A model generated the notes under the pieces. It was not told the DNA's origin. It saw only the letters and a program-made list of their open reading frames with translations, and searched no databases. This document shows positions 8,448 through 16,776 of a DNA stretch of 64,000 nucleotides, one piece after another. This DNA comes from DATHVI01 sp035461385 (GTDB taxonomy: Bacteria > Actinomycetota > Thermoleophilia > Solirubrobacterales > 70-9). Numbering within the stretch: position 1 is the first letter of the stretch; the number at the start of each line of letters is the position of its first letter. The DNA is taken from assembly GCA_035461385.1 (NCBI GenBank), contig DATHVI010000131.1:17857-81856 (forward strand). Direction: 5' to 3'. Both the position numbers and the translations under genes were made by a program.

Positions 8448-9371
8448 CTACCCCCGCGGTCGGTCTCCGGTCGCGGCCGCGGTCAGCTCGCCGACCCCGA
8501 GCGGGTCCTCGCCGGCGCCGCGCGGAACGATCAGGACCGGGCAATGCGCACCGGCGACCAGTCGCCGAGAGACGCTGCCGACGAGGACGCTGCGGACCGG
8601 CCCGTAGCTGCGCGACCCGAGCACCAGCAGGTCGAACTCGGCCGCGGCCTCGCCGACCACCGTCGCGGCATCGCCGGTCAGCAGGCGTGCCTCGGCGACC
8701 ACGTCGCCGGGGACGCGGCCGATCGCCGCGTCGAGGTCCCGCTTCATCTCCTCCTCGCGGACGTCCCAGTACTTCGTGTCGACCAGCGGATAAGGCGACG
8801 GGTACTCGTAGCGGACCGGCTCCACCGCCGCGAGGATCCCCAGCTCTGCATCGAGGAGCCTCGCGACGCCGATCGCCGTCTCCAGCGCCGCCCATGACTC
8901 CGGCGCGCCGCTGAGCGCGGCGGCGAGCCGCTCGATGCCGGCCCGCTCGCGCCGCGAATAGCCTTCAGGCGCGACCGCGATCGGGCTCGGAGAGCCCGAG
9001 AGCAACGCCGAGCCGACGCTGCCGAGCAGCGTCCTTGCGAGCTTGCCGCGGTGGGCCGAGCCGATCACGACCGCCACCGGCTTCACGCCCTCGGCGAGCT
9101 CGTGGATCGTCCGCGCCGGCGATCCGTCGACCGCTGCACGGGTCTCGATCTCGATCCCCTCCATTCGCTCGCGCGCGGCGGCGAGGACCGGTTCCGACGC
9201 CGAGTCGAGCGCCGGCCCGAGCTTCGACGACCCCAGCAGATGCTGGAGGTGCGGGACGACGGTCACCACCAGGGGCTGGGCGTCGAGCTCGGAGGCGAGC
9301 ATCCGGCCGAGCTCGAGCGCGTCGTCGCCGTTTGCCGAGCCGTCGTATCCGATGATCAGCTGCCGTTCCAC
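8448..9371 (-). CDS. Tandem universal stress protein (two UspA domains)
   Basis: A 307-residue cytoplasmic protein with two UspA domains. The first begins LIIGYDGSANGDDAL and ends with the nucleotide-binding signature VIGSAHRGKLARTLLGSVGSAL; the second ends LVLGSRSYGPVRSVLVGSVS. The G-2x-G-9x-G(S/T) pattern in both halves predicts ATP binding. The GTG at 9371 is used because the domain begins three residues later; the frame upstream is low-complexity and overlaps the next gene. In mycobacteria such tandem USPs act in growth arrest under hypoxia. It is the third gene of a four-gene unit (CBS, USP, USP, metalloprotease) preceded by two copies of the palindromic motif at 10836 and 10874. Confidence 0.88.
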   Translation of the reverse strand: MERQLIIGYDGSANGDDALELGRMLASELDAQPLVVTVVPHLQHLLGSSKLGPALDSASEPVLAAARERMEGIEIETRAAVDGSPARTIHELAEGVKPVAVVIGSAHRGKLARTLLGSVGSALLSGSPSPIAVAPEGYSRRERAGIERLAAALSGAPESWAALETAIGVARLLDAELGILAAVEPVRYEYPSPYPLVDTKYWDVREEEMKRDLDAAIGRVPGDVVAEARLLTGDAATVVGEAAAEFDLLVLGSRSYGPVRSVLVGSVSRRLVAGAHCPVLIVPRGAGEDPLGVGELTAAATGDRPRG

Positions 9372-9387
9372 GGTCGGGCCTCCGATC

Positions 9388-10314
9388 TCAGGCGCTTGGC
9401 GCCGTCGCGCGCTGCCCCGCGCGGCGCTCGCCCGGGTCGTCGTAGTCGGGGAGCGCGAACGGGAGCGGCCGATGCGGCGCAACGACCAGCACCGGCCACG
9501 GGGCGCCGCGGATCACCTCGCTGCTCACGCTCGCGCCGAGGAGTCGCATCAGCTTTCCGGCGCCGTGCGAGCCGAAGACGACGATGTCGGCCGCGTGCCG
9601 GCCCTGTGCGAGCAGCGCGTCGACCGGGTCGCCCGCGAGCGCGATCACCTGCCCGCCGACCTCCGCCGGAAGCGACCCCACGAGCTCGTGGAGCTCCCGC
9701 TCCAGCGCGGTCTCGCGATCGTCGTCACCGGCCACCGAGGACGGCGGCGCGCAGACCCCGAACGCCCGCAGCGGAGCGCAGGCGCGGAGGGCGATCCCGC
9801 GGGCGACCGTCGCCGCAGCCCTCGCCTCGACCGACCCGTCGTAGGCAAGGCCGACGAGCCGGATGACGGGGGCCTCGCGATCGGCGTAGCCGCGCGGCGC
9901 CACCGCGACCGAGCGGTCGGCGCCGGCGAGGAGCCGGTCGGCGGTGCTCCCGACGACGATGCGCCCGAGCGGTCCCCGGTGGGAGGCACCGAGGACGATC
10001 AGGTCGGCGTCTTCGCTCCGGGCGAGGTCACGGAGGCCGTCGGCGGCGGGCTCGGCGGCGATCGCGCGGCGCTCGGGGACGATCCGGGTGTCGATCGCCT
10101 CGAGCTGGGACGAGGCGGTGGCGAACGCGGCCGCCGATCCGCCGCCGGCCGCTTCCTGGCGGGCGGCGGCGCTCGACAGCGCCGAGACCTGCGGCAGGAC
10201 GACTCCGAGCACAAGCCTCGCGTCGGTGGCCTCGGCGAGCGCGACCGCGAGCGCGAGGGCGTCGCGGGCGGCGGGCCCGCCGTCGTATCCGACCAGGATC
10301 CGCGTCGTGGCCAT
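9388..10314 (-). CDS. Tandem universal stress protein (two UspA domains)
   Basis: A 308-residue paralogue of the next USP. Domain 1 begins ILVGYDGGPAARDAL and carries VLGASHRGPLGRIVVGSTADRLL; domain 2 carries VFGSHGAGKLMRLLGASVSSE. Both have the ATP-loop glycine/serine pattern. A Gly/Ala-rich insertion lies near residue 55 (AAARQEAAGGGSAAAF). It starts six bases after the CBS gene stop and ends 16 bases before the next USP start, so the three genes form one transcript. A likely dormancy/stress factor by analogy with the mycobacterial DosR-regulated USPs; the ligand and effect are not known. Confidence 0.88.
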   Translation of the reverse strand: MATTRILVGYDGGPAARDALALAVALAEATDARLVLGVVLPQVSALSSAAARQEAAGGGSAAAFATASSQLEAIDTRIVPERRAIAAEPAADGLRDLARSEDADLIVLGASHRGPLGRIVVGSTADRLLAGADRSVAVAPRGYADREAPVIRLVGLAYDGSVEARAAATVARGIALRACAPLRAFGVCAPPSSVAGDDDRETALERELHELVGSLPAEVGGQVIALAGDPVDALLAQGRHAADIVVFGSHGAGKLMRLLGASVSSEVIRGAPWPVLVVAPHRPLPFALPDYDDPGERRAGQRATAPSA

Positions 10315-10320
10315 CGTCGC

Positions 10321-10749
10321 TCAGGCCCTTCCCCAGGCGAGGATCCCGGCGATGTCCAGCGTCGAGAGGACTCCGACCGGCCGGCCCGATTCCCCGGTCA
10401 CGAGGGCGTGCGTCGTCCGGCGGTCGGCCATCAGCTGCGCCGCTCGCTCGAGCGGGTCCGCGGCGCCCACCTCGGGCAGCTCGGCGGTGGCGACCTCGCC
10501 GGCGGTCGCCGCGTCGAGATCGACCCCGGCGGCGCGCAGGAGGTCCGTGTCGGTGAGGACCATCCAGGTGTCGCGGTCGCGAACGATCACCGAGTGGATG
10601 TGCTCGGTGGCCATGATTCGGGCAACCTGCCGGAGCGATGCCTCAGGAGGGCACGTGATCACCCCGGCGCGCATCGCGTCGCCGGCGGTCGCGCGCTCGA
10701 AGGAGAGTGTCCTGTAGCTCCCCCCGGGGTTCGTCTCAAGCGTCGCCAT
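10321..10749 (-). CDS. CBS-domain pair protein (Hrp1-like)
   Basis: A 142-residue protein almost entirely made of two CBS domains: DAMRAGVITCPPEASLRQVARIM begins the first and AAQLMADRRTTHALVT lies in the second. Size and layout match mycobacterial Hrp1 (Rv2626c), a DosR-regulated protein. CBS pairs bind adenine nucleotides, but the effector here is unknown. The ATG at 10749 is preceded by AAGGAGGCGATC, an excellent ribosome-binding site, which decides the start over longer in-frame options. It leads the USP operon and is divergent from a flavoprotein gene across a region holding two palindromic motifs. Two further Hrp1-like genes are at 33613 and 38766. Confidence 0.85.
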   Translation of the reverse strand: MATLETNPGGSYRTLSFERATAGDAMRAGVITCPPEASLRQVARIMATEHIHSVIVRDRDTWMVLTDTDLLRAAGVDLDAATAGEVATAELPEVGAADPLERAAQLMADRRTTHALVTGESGRPVGVLSTLDIAGILAWGRA

Positions 10750-10835
10750 GATCGCCTCCTTCGCCCTCGTCCGCCTCGCTTCGAGGCTACCCGGCGGGCG
10801 GTGCGGCTTCATCCGCCGCCCACCCGGGCAGCGCT

Positions 10836-10852
10836 TCCGTAGTTACCACCGA
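10836..10852. promoter_or_regulatory. Predicted dormancy-regulon operator, site 1a
   Basis: TCCGTAG-TTA-CCACCGA: both half-sites fully match the TCSGTRS-N3-SYACSGA consensus derived from this window. It lies midway between the divergent CBS/USP operon and the flavoprotein gene and could serve both. Confidence 0.6.
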
Positions 10853-10873
10853 CGGGCTTGCGGCGCCGCGACC

Positions 10874-10890
10874 TCCGTAGCGACCCCGGA
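10874..10890. promoter_or_regulatory. Predicted dormancy-regulon operator, site 1b
   Basis: TCCGTAG-CGA-CCCCGGA matches 13 of 14 defined positions. It lies 38 bp from site 1a in the same divergent region; paired sites are common for DosR-type regulators. Confidence 0.5.
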
Positions 10891-10927
10891 TGACCGACGG
10901 TCGCGTCCGTGCCTAAATGGAGACGAG

Positions 10928-12169
10928 ATGGGCGCTACCCCATCCGCGAACAGCTCGGCGGCCGAGGCCGTGATCGCCGGCGGCGGCATCGCCGGCCTCG
11001 AAGCGCTGCTCGCTCTCCACGACCTCGCCGGCGACCGCGCCGACCTCACGCTCGTCTCCGCGGAGCCTGACTTCACCTACCGGCCGCTGACCGTCACCGA
11101 GCCGTTCGAGCCGACCCCCGCGCCTCGCCACGACCTCGCCGCGATCTGCGACGACCTCGGCGCCGCGTTCGTCTGCGCGCGCCTCGAGGCCGTCGATCCG
11201 AAGGCCGGGGAGCTCGACCTCGGCGCCGGCCGGCTTCGCTACGACAAAGCCGTGATCGCAACCGGCGCTCCGTCGCGCAATCCCTTTCGCGGCGCCGAGC
11301 TCCTGGTCGGGCCGGGTCGCCACCCGAGCGTCGACGAGCTGATCGTCCGCGCCGCCCGCCACCCGTCGCGCCGGATCGCGTTCATCGTCCCGGCGGGGGC
11401 GAGCTGGCCCCTGCCGGCGTACGAGCTCGCCTTGCTCTGCGCCCGTCGGGCCGGGGCCCTGCGTCACGAGCTCGAGACGGTGATCGTGACCCCCGAGGCG
11501 GGGCCGCTGATCATGTTCGGGGCGGTTCCCTCACGCCACGTCTACGAGCTGCTCCGAGCCCGCGGCGTCTCGTTCCTGCCGGCCACCTATGCCCGCGAGC
11601 AGGCCGACGGCGAGATCGTCCTCGCCCCGGGGGAGGGCCGGCTCGACGCCGGCGCGATCGTCTCGCTTCCGCTGCTGGTCGGGCCGGCGATCGAGGGGCT
11701 TCCCAGCGACCGCGACGGGTTCATCCCGATCGACCCTCACGCCCGGGTGGTCGGAACCAACTCGCTGTTCGCCGCCGGGGATGGAACGACGTTTCCGATC
11801 AAGCAGGGCGGCATCGCCTCCCAGCAGGCCGACGCCGCAGCCGCGCAGATCGCGGCCGACCTCGGTGCGGAGGTCGATCCGGCGCCGTTCCATCCGGTGC
11901 TGCGAGGGAAGCTGATCGTCGGCGAGGAATCTCTCCACCTGCGCGCGGACGCCGCCGGCGGCGCCGGAGAGGGGACCGCCTCGGCCGACTACCTGTGGTG
12001 GCCGCCACACAAGGTCGCCGCCCGCTACCTCTCGCGCTACCTGGCCGACGAGGAGGACGTCGGGGAGCCGGATCTTTCGGCCCACCCAATCGACGTCGAG
12101 GTCGCGCTCCCGACCGAGTGGCATCGCGAGCCGATGGCGCTCGACCCGTACGCCTCGCTCGGTCGCTGA
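10928..12169 (+). CDS. FAD-dependent oxidoreductase of the SQR/NDH-2 fold, paralogue 1
   Basis: A 413-residue flavoprotein. The N-terminal dinucleotide fold reads VIAGGGIAGLEALLAL; the second FAD-contacting motif is near the C-terminus (SLFAAGDGTTFPIKQGG followed by SQQADAAAAQIA). The overall layout is that of sulfide:quinone oxidoreductases and type II NADH dehydrogenases. Cysteines occur (AAICDD, FVCARL, LLCARR) but none sits in the C-terminal region where SQR keeps a redox cysteine, so a sulfide substrate is doubtful. A WWPPHKVAARYL segment near the end is shared with paralogues at 20501 and 44982. The ATG at 10928 follows a GGAG-like site. It probably shares a transcript with the release-factor-like gene downstream. 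Confidence 0.8.
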   Translation: MGATPSANSSAAEAVIAGGGIAGLEALLALHDLAGDRADLTLVSAEPDFTYRPLTVTEPFEPTPAPRHDLAAICDDLGAAFVCARLEAVDPKAGELDLGAGRLRYDKAVIATGAPSRNPFRGAELLVGPGRHPSVDELIVRAARHPSRRIAFIVPAGASWPLPAYELALLCARRAGALRHELETVIVTPEAGPLIMFGAVPSRHVYELLRARGVSFLPATYAREQADGEIVLAPGEGRLDAGAIVSLPLLVGPAIEGLPSDRDGFIPIDPHARVVGTNSLFAAGDGTTFPIKQGGIASQQADAAAAQIAADLGAEVDPAPFHPVLRGKLIVGEESLHLRADAAGGAGEGTASADYLWWPPHKVAARYLSRYLADEEDVGEPDLSAHPIDVEVALPTEWHREPMALDPYASLGR

Positions 12170-12190
12170 TAGAAACCCGGTGGAGGACCG

Positions 12191-12244
12191 ATGATGAGTC
12201 GTGCCGACGCCCAGCCCACCCGCCGCGCTCCGTCCGCCGGATGA
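12191..12244 (+). CDS. Short leader peptide upstream of the release-factor-like gene
   Basis: A 17-codon frame, MMSRADAQPTRRAPSAG, follows a strong ribosome-binding site (GGTGGAGG, five bases before the ATG). Its TGA at 12242-12244 overlaps the ATG of the VLRF1 gene (ATGA). The VLRF1 start itself has no visible ribosome-binding site, so its translation is probably coupled to this peptide. Pro/Arg/Ala codons dominate and no stalling motif is obvious. It may be an unannotated regulatory uORF; it is too short for any homology argument. Confidence 0.45.
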   Translation: MMSRADAQPTRRAPSAG

Positions 12245-13353
12245 CCACCGGCGGGGACGACCGGATCCAGACCCCGACCCTTGCCGGCGCTGCCGAGCTG
12301 CTGCGCTGGCGACCCCGGCACGGCGTGCTCTCGATCTACGTCGACGCCGATCCTGCCGACCGCGGCGGGCGCTGGCGGATCGAGTTGCGGGACGACCTCG
12401 ATCGGGCGATCGCCGACGCCGGCCGCCGCGATCGCGAGACGCGGTTCGCGGTCGAGGCCACCGCGAAGCGGATCACCGACGACCTGATCGAGCCGGGTGA
12501 TGCCCGCCCGCGGGGCCTGATCGGCTTCGTCGAAGCGGCGCGGGAGCGCGGCGAGGACCGCTGGTACGCGGCGCAGATCCCGCCCCGCCGCACCGAGGCT
12601 GGGCACGGCCCGCGACCCCGGATCGGGCCCCTGATCGCGCTTCTCGATGACGGCGCGCCGCTCGGAGTGGTCGCGGTGTCCGCCGAGCGGATCCGGCTCT
12701 TCCACTGGCAGCTCGGCCGGATCGAGGAGATCCACGACTGGGAGGTTGAGCTGCCCGGCCTCGACTGGCGGGAGCGTCGCTCCCCTCGATCGCGCGATCC
12801 CGCCGCGGCGCAGGTGGTCAAGGCAGCCGGGCGTGACCAGCACAACCAGCGGCTCGAGGCGAACCGCGAGCGGTTCGCGCACGAGAGCGGGGGACTGGTG
12901 CGCACGAGCGCCCGCGAGCTCGCTTGGCGGCAGGTGCTCGCGTTCGGCGACGATCGCTACGTGCGGCCGCTCGCGCAGGGGTTCGGCGCCGGAGGCGACC
13001 TCCGTCACGTCGACGCGGCCGATCTCGTGCCCCAGCCGACGAGCCTGATCGGGGCGCGGATCGCCGAGCTCCTGCCGGCGCTCAACCGCGACCGCGAGCA
13101 GGCGCTGATCGCGCGCGTGAAGGAGGCCGCTTTCTCGGAGGGTAGAAGCGCCTTCGGCGAGCAGGAGACGCTGCAGGCGCTCGAGCAGGGGAGGGTCGAG
13201 CACCTGCTCTACGACTCCGAGCACGACGGGCTCGAGCTCGAGCGGATGGTCGAGCTCGCGCTCTCGACGGGCGCCGCGATCACGCCGGTCGAGGGCGAGA
13301 GCGCCACCCGCCTCGCCGAGCAGGGCGGGGTCGCTGCGCTGCTCCGCTACTGA
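12241..13353 (+). CDS. VLRF1/baeRF-family release-factor-like protein (Rv2629-like)
   Basis: A 370-residue protein of the bacterial eRF1-like/Vms1-like group. The N-terminal part (RPRHGVLSIYVDADPADRGGRW) and the central segment ending in GLDWRERRSPRSRDP, followed by a Gln/Arg-rich region, resemble VLRF1 proteins, which are related to Vms1/ANKZF1 peptidyl-tRNA hydrolases and to mycobacterial Rv2629, a DosR-regulated gene. The expected role is ribosome rescue or hibernation-linked release of stalled peptides, but this is family inference; no GGQ is present. The C-terminal half has an alpha/beta eRF1 domain-3-like region (EQGRVEHLLYDSEHDG). It follows the flavoprotein and is translationally coupled to a 17-codon leader ORF. 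Confidence 0.72.
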   Translation: MTTGGDDRIQTPTLAGAAELLRWRPRHGVLSIYVDADPADRGGRWRIELRDDLDRAIADAGRRDRETRFAVEATAKRITDDLIEPGDARPRGLIGFVEAARERGEDRWYAAQIPPRRTEAGHGPRPRIGPLIALLDDGAPLGVVAVSAERIRLFHWQLGRIEEIHDWEVELPGLDWRERRSPRSRDPAAAQVVKAAGRDQHNQRLEANRERFAHESGGLVRTSARELAWRQVLAFGDDRYVRPLAQGFGAGGDLRHVDAADLVPQPTSLIGARIAELLPALNRDREQALIARVKEAAFSEGRSAFGEQETLQALEQGRVEHLLYDSEHDGLELERMVELALSTGAAITPVEGESATRLAEQGGVAALLRY

Positions 13354-13363
13354 CAGCGCGGCC

Positions 13364-13530
13364 TAAGAACCTGCCTCAAAACCCCCACGAGCGTCTGAGG
13401 GCGCCGGAGCACGCCGAGCGGCGTCCTCGCCGGCTTGCGTGGCGCCGCCACGCGGCACCGGCTGCGTCCTTGCCCGCCACGCTCCGGCGCTCCTCAGAGC
13501 ACCCGCGCGGGGCTCTGAGACAGGTTCTAA
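13364..13530. repeat. Large nested inverted repeat between convergent genes
   Basis: Outer arms at 13364-13385 and 13509-13530 (TAAGAACCTGCCTCA against the complement of TGAGACAGGTTCTAA) match at most positions. Inside them a second imperfect pair, GCGTCTGAGGGCGCCGGAGC against GCTCCGGCGCTCCTCAGAGC, and smaller hairpins such as GCGTGGCG/CGCCACGC give a large cruciform. It may end transcription in both directions between the VLRF1 and ABC permease genes, or be a MITE-like element. It shares CTGCGTCCTTGCC and CACGCTCC with the spacer at 61697-61859, suggesting a repeat family. Confidence 0.55.
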
Positions 13531-15173
13531 GCGAGATCGCGCCGGCGGAATGCGACCGCCCCCAGCGCCCCCAGTGCGGCTGCGATCGCGGTCACCACGG
13601 CGAGCGGGGCAAGCCTGAGCTCGGCGACCGGGAGCTGGGGGATGTGCTGGAACGGGGAGATGTCGTAGATCCAGCTCGGGAACTGGAGCAGCGGCCCGAA
13701 CATCTCGATGAAGAGGATTGCGGCGAGGATGCCCCAGATCGACGCGGTAGCCCGGGGGATGAGCCCGTAGAGGGCGAGCGTCGCGCCGGCGAATGCCCAC
13801 GTCGCTGGGGCGTAGACGAGGGCGGCGGCGAGCGCGCGCGGGAGCTCGCCGAGGTCGCCGGCGCCGACCGCGCGGCTCGCGCCGAAGCCGAGCCCGATCG
13901 CGACGAGGACGGCGAGGCCGCCGCCGATCGCGATCGCGGTGTGGCTCGCGAGCCACCGCCAGCGGCTGGTCGGAGTTGCGAGCAGGGGCTCGGCGCGCGT
14001 CGCCGCCTCCTCGGCGCGAAGCCTGGTCGTCGACTGGATCACGTAAGCGGTCGCGATCAGCGCCGACCAGAAGATCGTCAGCGCGAGGAACTGGTCGACC
14101 GGATCGGCGGCGCCGATCCGGGCCAGGTATTCGTCGAGCGAGTCGAGGTCCTCGTAGAGGGTCGAGGCCTGCTCCGCAAGCGATCCGTAGAGGATCGCGA
14201 ACGCGAACAGCGTCCCGCCCCACGCGAGCAGGCTGACGCGCTGGAGGCGGAAAGCGAGCCCGAAGGCGCCGCCGAGCGTCGACCGCGCCCGCGGGCGCCC
14301 CGGACGGTCGGCGATCGCCCCGGCGCCGACGTCGCGCCGGGCGTTGATTCGCACCCCGACCGCGATCAGGGCGACCGCGAGCGCGACCGCGAGCGCCAGC
14401 GGCCACCACCGCTCGCCGACGTAGGCGCGCATCTCGATCGCCCAGCCGAACGGCGACGACCAGGCCAGCGTGCCGTCGTCCATGTCGCCGATCGAGCGCA
14501 GGACGTAGAGCGCACCGAGGATGATCGAGGCGATCCCGACGGCGCTGCGGCCGGCGACTGCGACCTGCGCGGTGACGAGCGCGACGCCGGTGAACACGAG
14601 CCCGACGCCGGCTGCCGCAGCGGCGAAGGCGAGCGATCCCGTCGTGCCGAGGCCGTCGAGCGAGGCCGGCAGGCCGAGGGTGAGCAGGAGGCCGAGGACG
14701 AGGTTCGCCCCGCCGACGACGATCAGCGTCGCCGCCGGGTACGCATGACGGCCGACGACCGCCGCGCGGACGAGCTCGGCCCGCCCGCTCTCCTCCTCGG
14801 TGCGCGTGTTGCGGACGACGAGGAAGATGCTCATCAGCGCAACCGCGACAGCGGTCAGCGGCAGCATCTCGTTCGCGGTCATCGCTCCGTACGTGTAGTC
14901 GTCGAGGCCGTACCCGGGCCCGGTGAAGAGCTGGGTCACCGGGCTGTCGCGGAGCAGGCTGGCGCGCGCTTCGCGGTCTTCCGCCGTCGGGTAGGTCTCG
15001 GAGAAGCTCGCGACCGAGGCGAACACGGACACCGCGATCGCGAGCACCCAGACCGCGAGCCGTACCCGATCGCGGCGGACGATCAACCGAACCAGTCCCA
15101 GGGTGCCGGCGAGCGAGCCTCCGCGGGGAGGCGAGTCGGCCCGATCCCTCGACGCGGTCGCCGCCCGGCTCAT
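13527..15173 (-). CDS. ABC-2 type transporter permease (exporter, two fused halves)
   Basis: A 548-residue membrane protein with roughly twelve TM helices in two similar halves, as in the polyketide/antibiotic exporter permeases that pair with a single DrrA-like ATPase. Each half starts with a helix after a basic segment ([18 protein letters not shown] in the first). The conserved [13 protein letters not shown] and [20 protein letters not shown] segments recur in the two halves. It starts within the stop of its ATPase gene (ATGA), so the two are translated together. Its stop lies in the last bases of the nested inverted repeat. The substrate is unknown; antibiotic or lipid export are the usual roles. 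Confidence 0.82.
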   Translation of the reverse strand: MSRAATASRDRADSPPRGGSLAGTLGLVRLIVRRDRVRLAVWVLAIAVSVFASVASFSETYPTAEDREARASLLRDSPVTQLFTGPGYGLDDYTYGAMTANEMLPLTAVAVALMSIFLVVRNTRTEEESGRAELVRAAVVGRHAYPAATLIVVGGANLVLGLLLTLGLPASLDGLGTTGSLAFAAAAAGVGLVFTGVALVTAQVAVAGRSAVGIASIILGALYVLRSIGDMDDGTLAWSSPFGWAIEMRAYVGERWWPLALAVALAVALIAVGVRINARRDVGAGAIADRPGRPRARSTLGGAFGLAFRLQRVSLLAWGGTLFAFAILYGSLAEQASTLYEDLDSLDEYLARIGAADPVDQFLALTIFWSALIATAYVIQSTTRLRAEEAATRAEPLLATPTSRWRWLASHTAIAIGGGLAVLVAIGLGFGASRAVGAGDLGELPRALAAALVYAPATWAFAGATLALYGLIPRATASIWGILAAILFIEMFGPLLQFPSWIYDISPFQHIPQLPVAELRLAPLAVVTAIAAALGALGAVAFRRRDLA

Positions 15174-16117
15174 CCCCCGCCGCTCTCGCGGGCGCCCGCC
15201 GCGGCGGCCGCGCGCGGAACGCCGTCGGCCTCGAGCTCGTCGCCGTAGTGGCGCAGGAAGAGCTCCTCGAGCGTCGGCGGGTGGCTGGTGAGGCTCCGGA
15301 GGCCGAGCTCGGTGAGCTGGCGGATCGCGGCCTCGATGTGGACGGTGTCGACGTCGAAGGTGACCGTGCCGCCGTCGACGATCAGGTCATGGACGCCGGG
15401 CTGCTCGCCGAGGTGGGTCGCCTGACGCTCGACCTCGGCGCTGATCGTCGTCCTGGTCAGGTGTCGAAGCTCGGCGAGGGTGCCGCTCTCGACGGTGCGG
15501 CCGAGGCGGATGATGCTGACCCGGTCACACAGCGCTTCGACCTCGGCGAGGATGTGGCTCGACAGCAGCACCGTTCGCCCCTCGGCCGTGATCTCCCGGA
15601 TGCACTCCTGGAAGGTCGCCTCCATCAGCGGGTCGAGCCCGGAGGTCGGCTCGTCGAGGATCAGCAGCTCCGCGTCGGAGGCGAGGCCGGCGACCAGTGC
15701 CACCTTCTGCCGGTTGCCCTTCGAATACGTGCGTGACTTCTTGCTCGGGTCGAGCTTGAAGCGCGCGACGAGCTCGTCGCGCTTGCGCTGATCGACACCG
15801 CCGCGAAGGCGGGTCAGCAGGTCGATCGCCTCGCCGCCGGAGAGGGTCGGCCAGAGGCTGACGTCGCCCGGGACGTACGCGAGCCGCCGATGGAGCGCGA
15901 CCGCGTCGTGCCAGGGATCGCCGCCGAGCAGGCGGACCGAGCCGCCGTCGGCGCGCAGGAGGCCGAGCAGGACCCGGATCGTCGTCGTCTTGCCGGAGCC
16001 GTTCGGACCGAGGAACCCGTGGACCTCGCCGGCGCTGACCTCGAGGTCGAGCCGGTCGAGGGCGCGGGTGGAGCCGAACGACTTGACCAGCCCGGAGACT
16101 GCGATCACGTCGCCCAT
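15170..16117 (-). CDS. ABC transporter ATP-binding protein (DrrA-like)
   Basis: A 315-residue ATPase. It has Walker [11 protein letters not shown], an ABC signature that appears as [11 protein letters not shown] in place of LSGGQ, Walker [13 protein letters not shown], and the switch histidine in LLSSHIL. A C-terminal domain of about 90 residues follows, as in DrrA-type exporters. The ATG at 16117 gives the family-typical start [14 protein letters not shown]; longer frames upstream are low-complexity. It is four-base overlapped with the permease at 13527-15173, with which it forms one exporter. No palindromic stress motif was found upstream, so it may not belong to the dormancy set. Confidence 0.87.
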   Translation of the reverse strand: MGDVIAVSGLVKSFGSTRALDRLDLEVSAGEVHGFLGPNGSGKTTTIRVLLGLLRADGGSVRLLGGDPWHDAVALHRRLAYVPGDVSLWPTLSGGEAIDLLTRLRGGVDQRKRDELVARFKLDPSKKSRTYSKGNRQKVALVAGLASDAELLILDEPTSGLDPLMEATFQECIREITAEGRTVLLSSHILAEVEALCDRVSIIRLGRTVESGTLAELRHLTRTTISAEVERQATHLGEQPGVHDLIVDGGTVTFDVDTVHIEAAIRQLTELGLRSLTSHPPTLEELFLRHYGDELEADGVPRAAAAAGARESGGG

Positions 16118-16242
16118 CGGGGGCCAGGATACGCGCGGCACCCGGGGCCGGTCCGGCCGCTGCGCTGACGCGATTGTCGCCGGACCGCAGAGCGGGAGCC
16201 CCGATCCAGCTCCGCCGGGGGCGCGGATATTCTCGCGCCCCG

Positions 16243-16716
16243 ATGCTGGCCGCAACCCCGACTCTGGTCCTGGTGCTCGCGTGGGCGTTCGCGGTCTTCG
16301 ACCTGACGCCGCCGGGGGCCGACTCGGGGGTTGCGTTCGACGAGGCGGCGCTGCGCTGGGTGCTCTACCTCGCGCTCGGATGGACCGGGGTGGTGAGCGG
16401 GCTGATGCACACCGTGTTCGCGCGCCGAGTGGCGAGCTCGATCGGCTGGCAGACGAGCGGCTTCCAGTACGAGGTCGGGTTCGCGAACCTCGGGATCGGG
16501 CTCGGGGCGATCTACGCCGCCTCGCAGGACGCCCCCGAGGCCTGGGTCGCCGCCTCGATCGCCGGCGGCACGTTCCTGCTCCTCGCCGCCGCCAACCACG
16601 TTCGCGAGATCGCCGCCGATCGCAACCTCGCCCCCGGGAACACGGTCATCCTCCTCAGCGACTTCGGGACCCCGCTGTCATTGCTCGCGCTGCTGATAGC
16701 GACGAAAGCGATCTGA
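16243..16716 (+). CDS. DUF6790-type four-helix membrane protein
   Basis: A 157-residue integral membrane protein with about four TM helices. Features consistent with DUF6790 proteins are the segment [35 protein letters not shown], in which a conserved histidine and the Q-x-EVGFAN motif sit between helices. No function is established for the family. The ATG at 16243 starts just before the first helix. It lies 60 bases before the phosphoribosyltransferase fusion on the same strand and may be cotranscribed with it. Confidence 0.6.
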   Translation: MLAATPTLVLVLAWAFAVFDLTPPGADSGVAFDEAALRWVLYLALGWTGVVSGLMHTVFARRVASSIGWQTSGFQYEVGFANLGIGLGAIYAASQDAPEAWVAASIAGGTFLLLAAANHVREIAADRNLAPGNTVILLSDFGTPLSLLALLIATKAI

Positions 16717-16776
16717 CCGCCGCCCGGTGGTCGTACGCTCGGGAGGCCCCCTGTCCCGCCCTAGAGTGTGGGTCGG

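Noticed and set aside
10928..12169. Calling the three flavoproteins sulfide:quinone oxidoreductases
   Set aside because: The required redox cysteines are absent or misplaced, so only the fold is claimed.
16717..16776. CCGGTGG-TCG-TACGCTC before the PRT-hydrolase fusion
   Set aside because: Only the left half resembles the motif; the right half fails at most positions.
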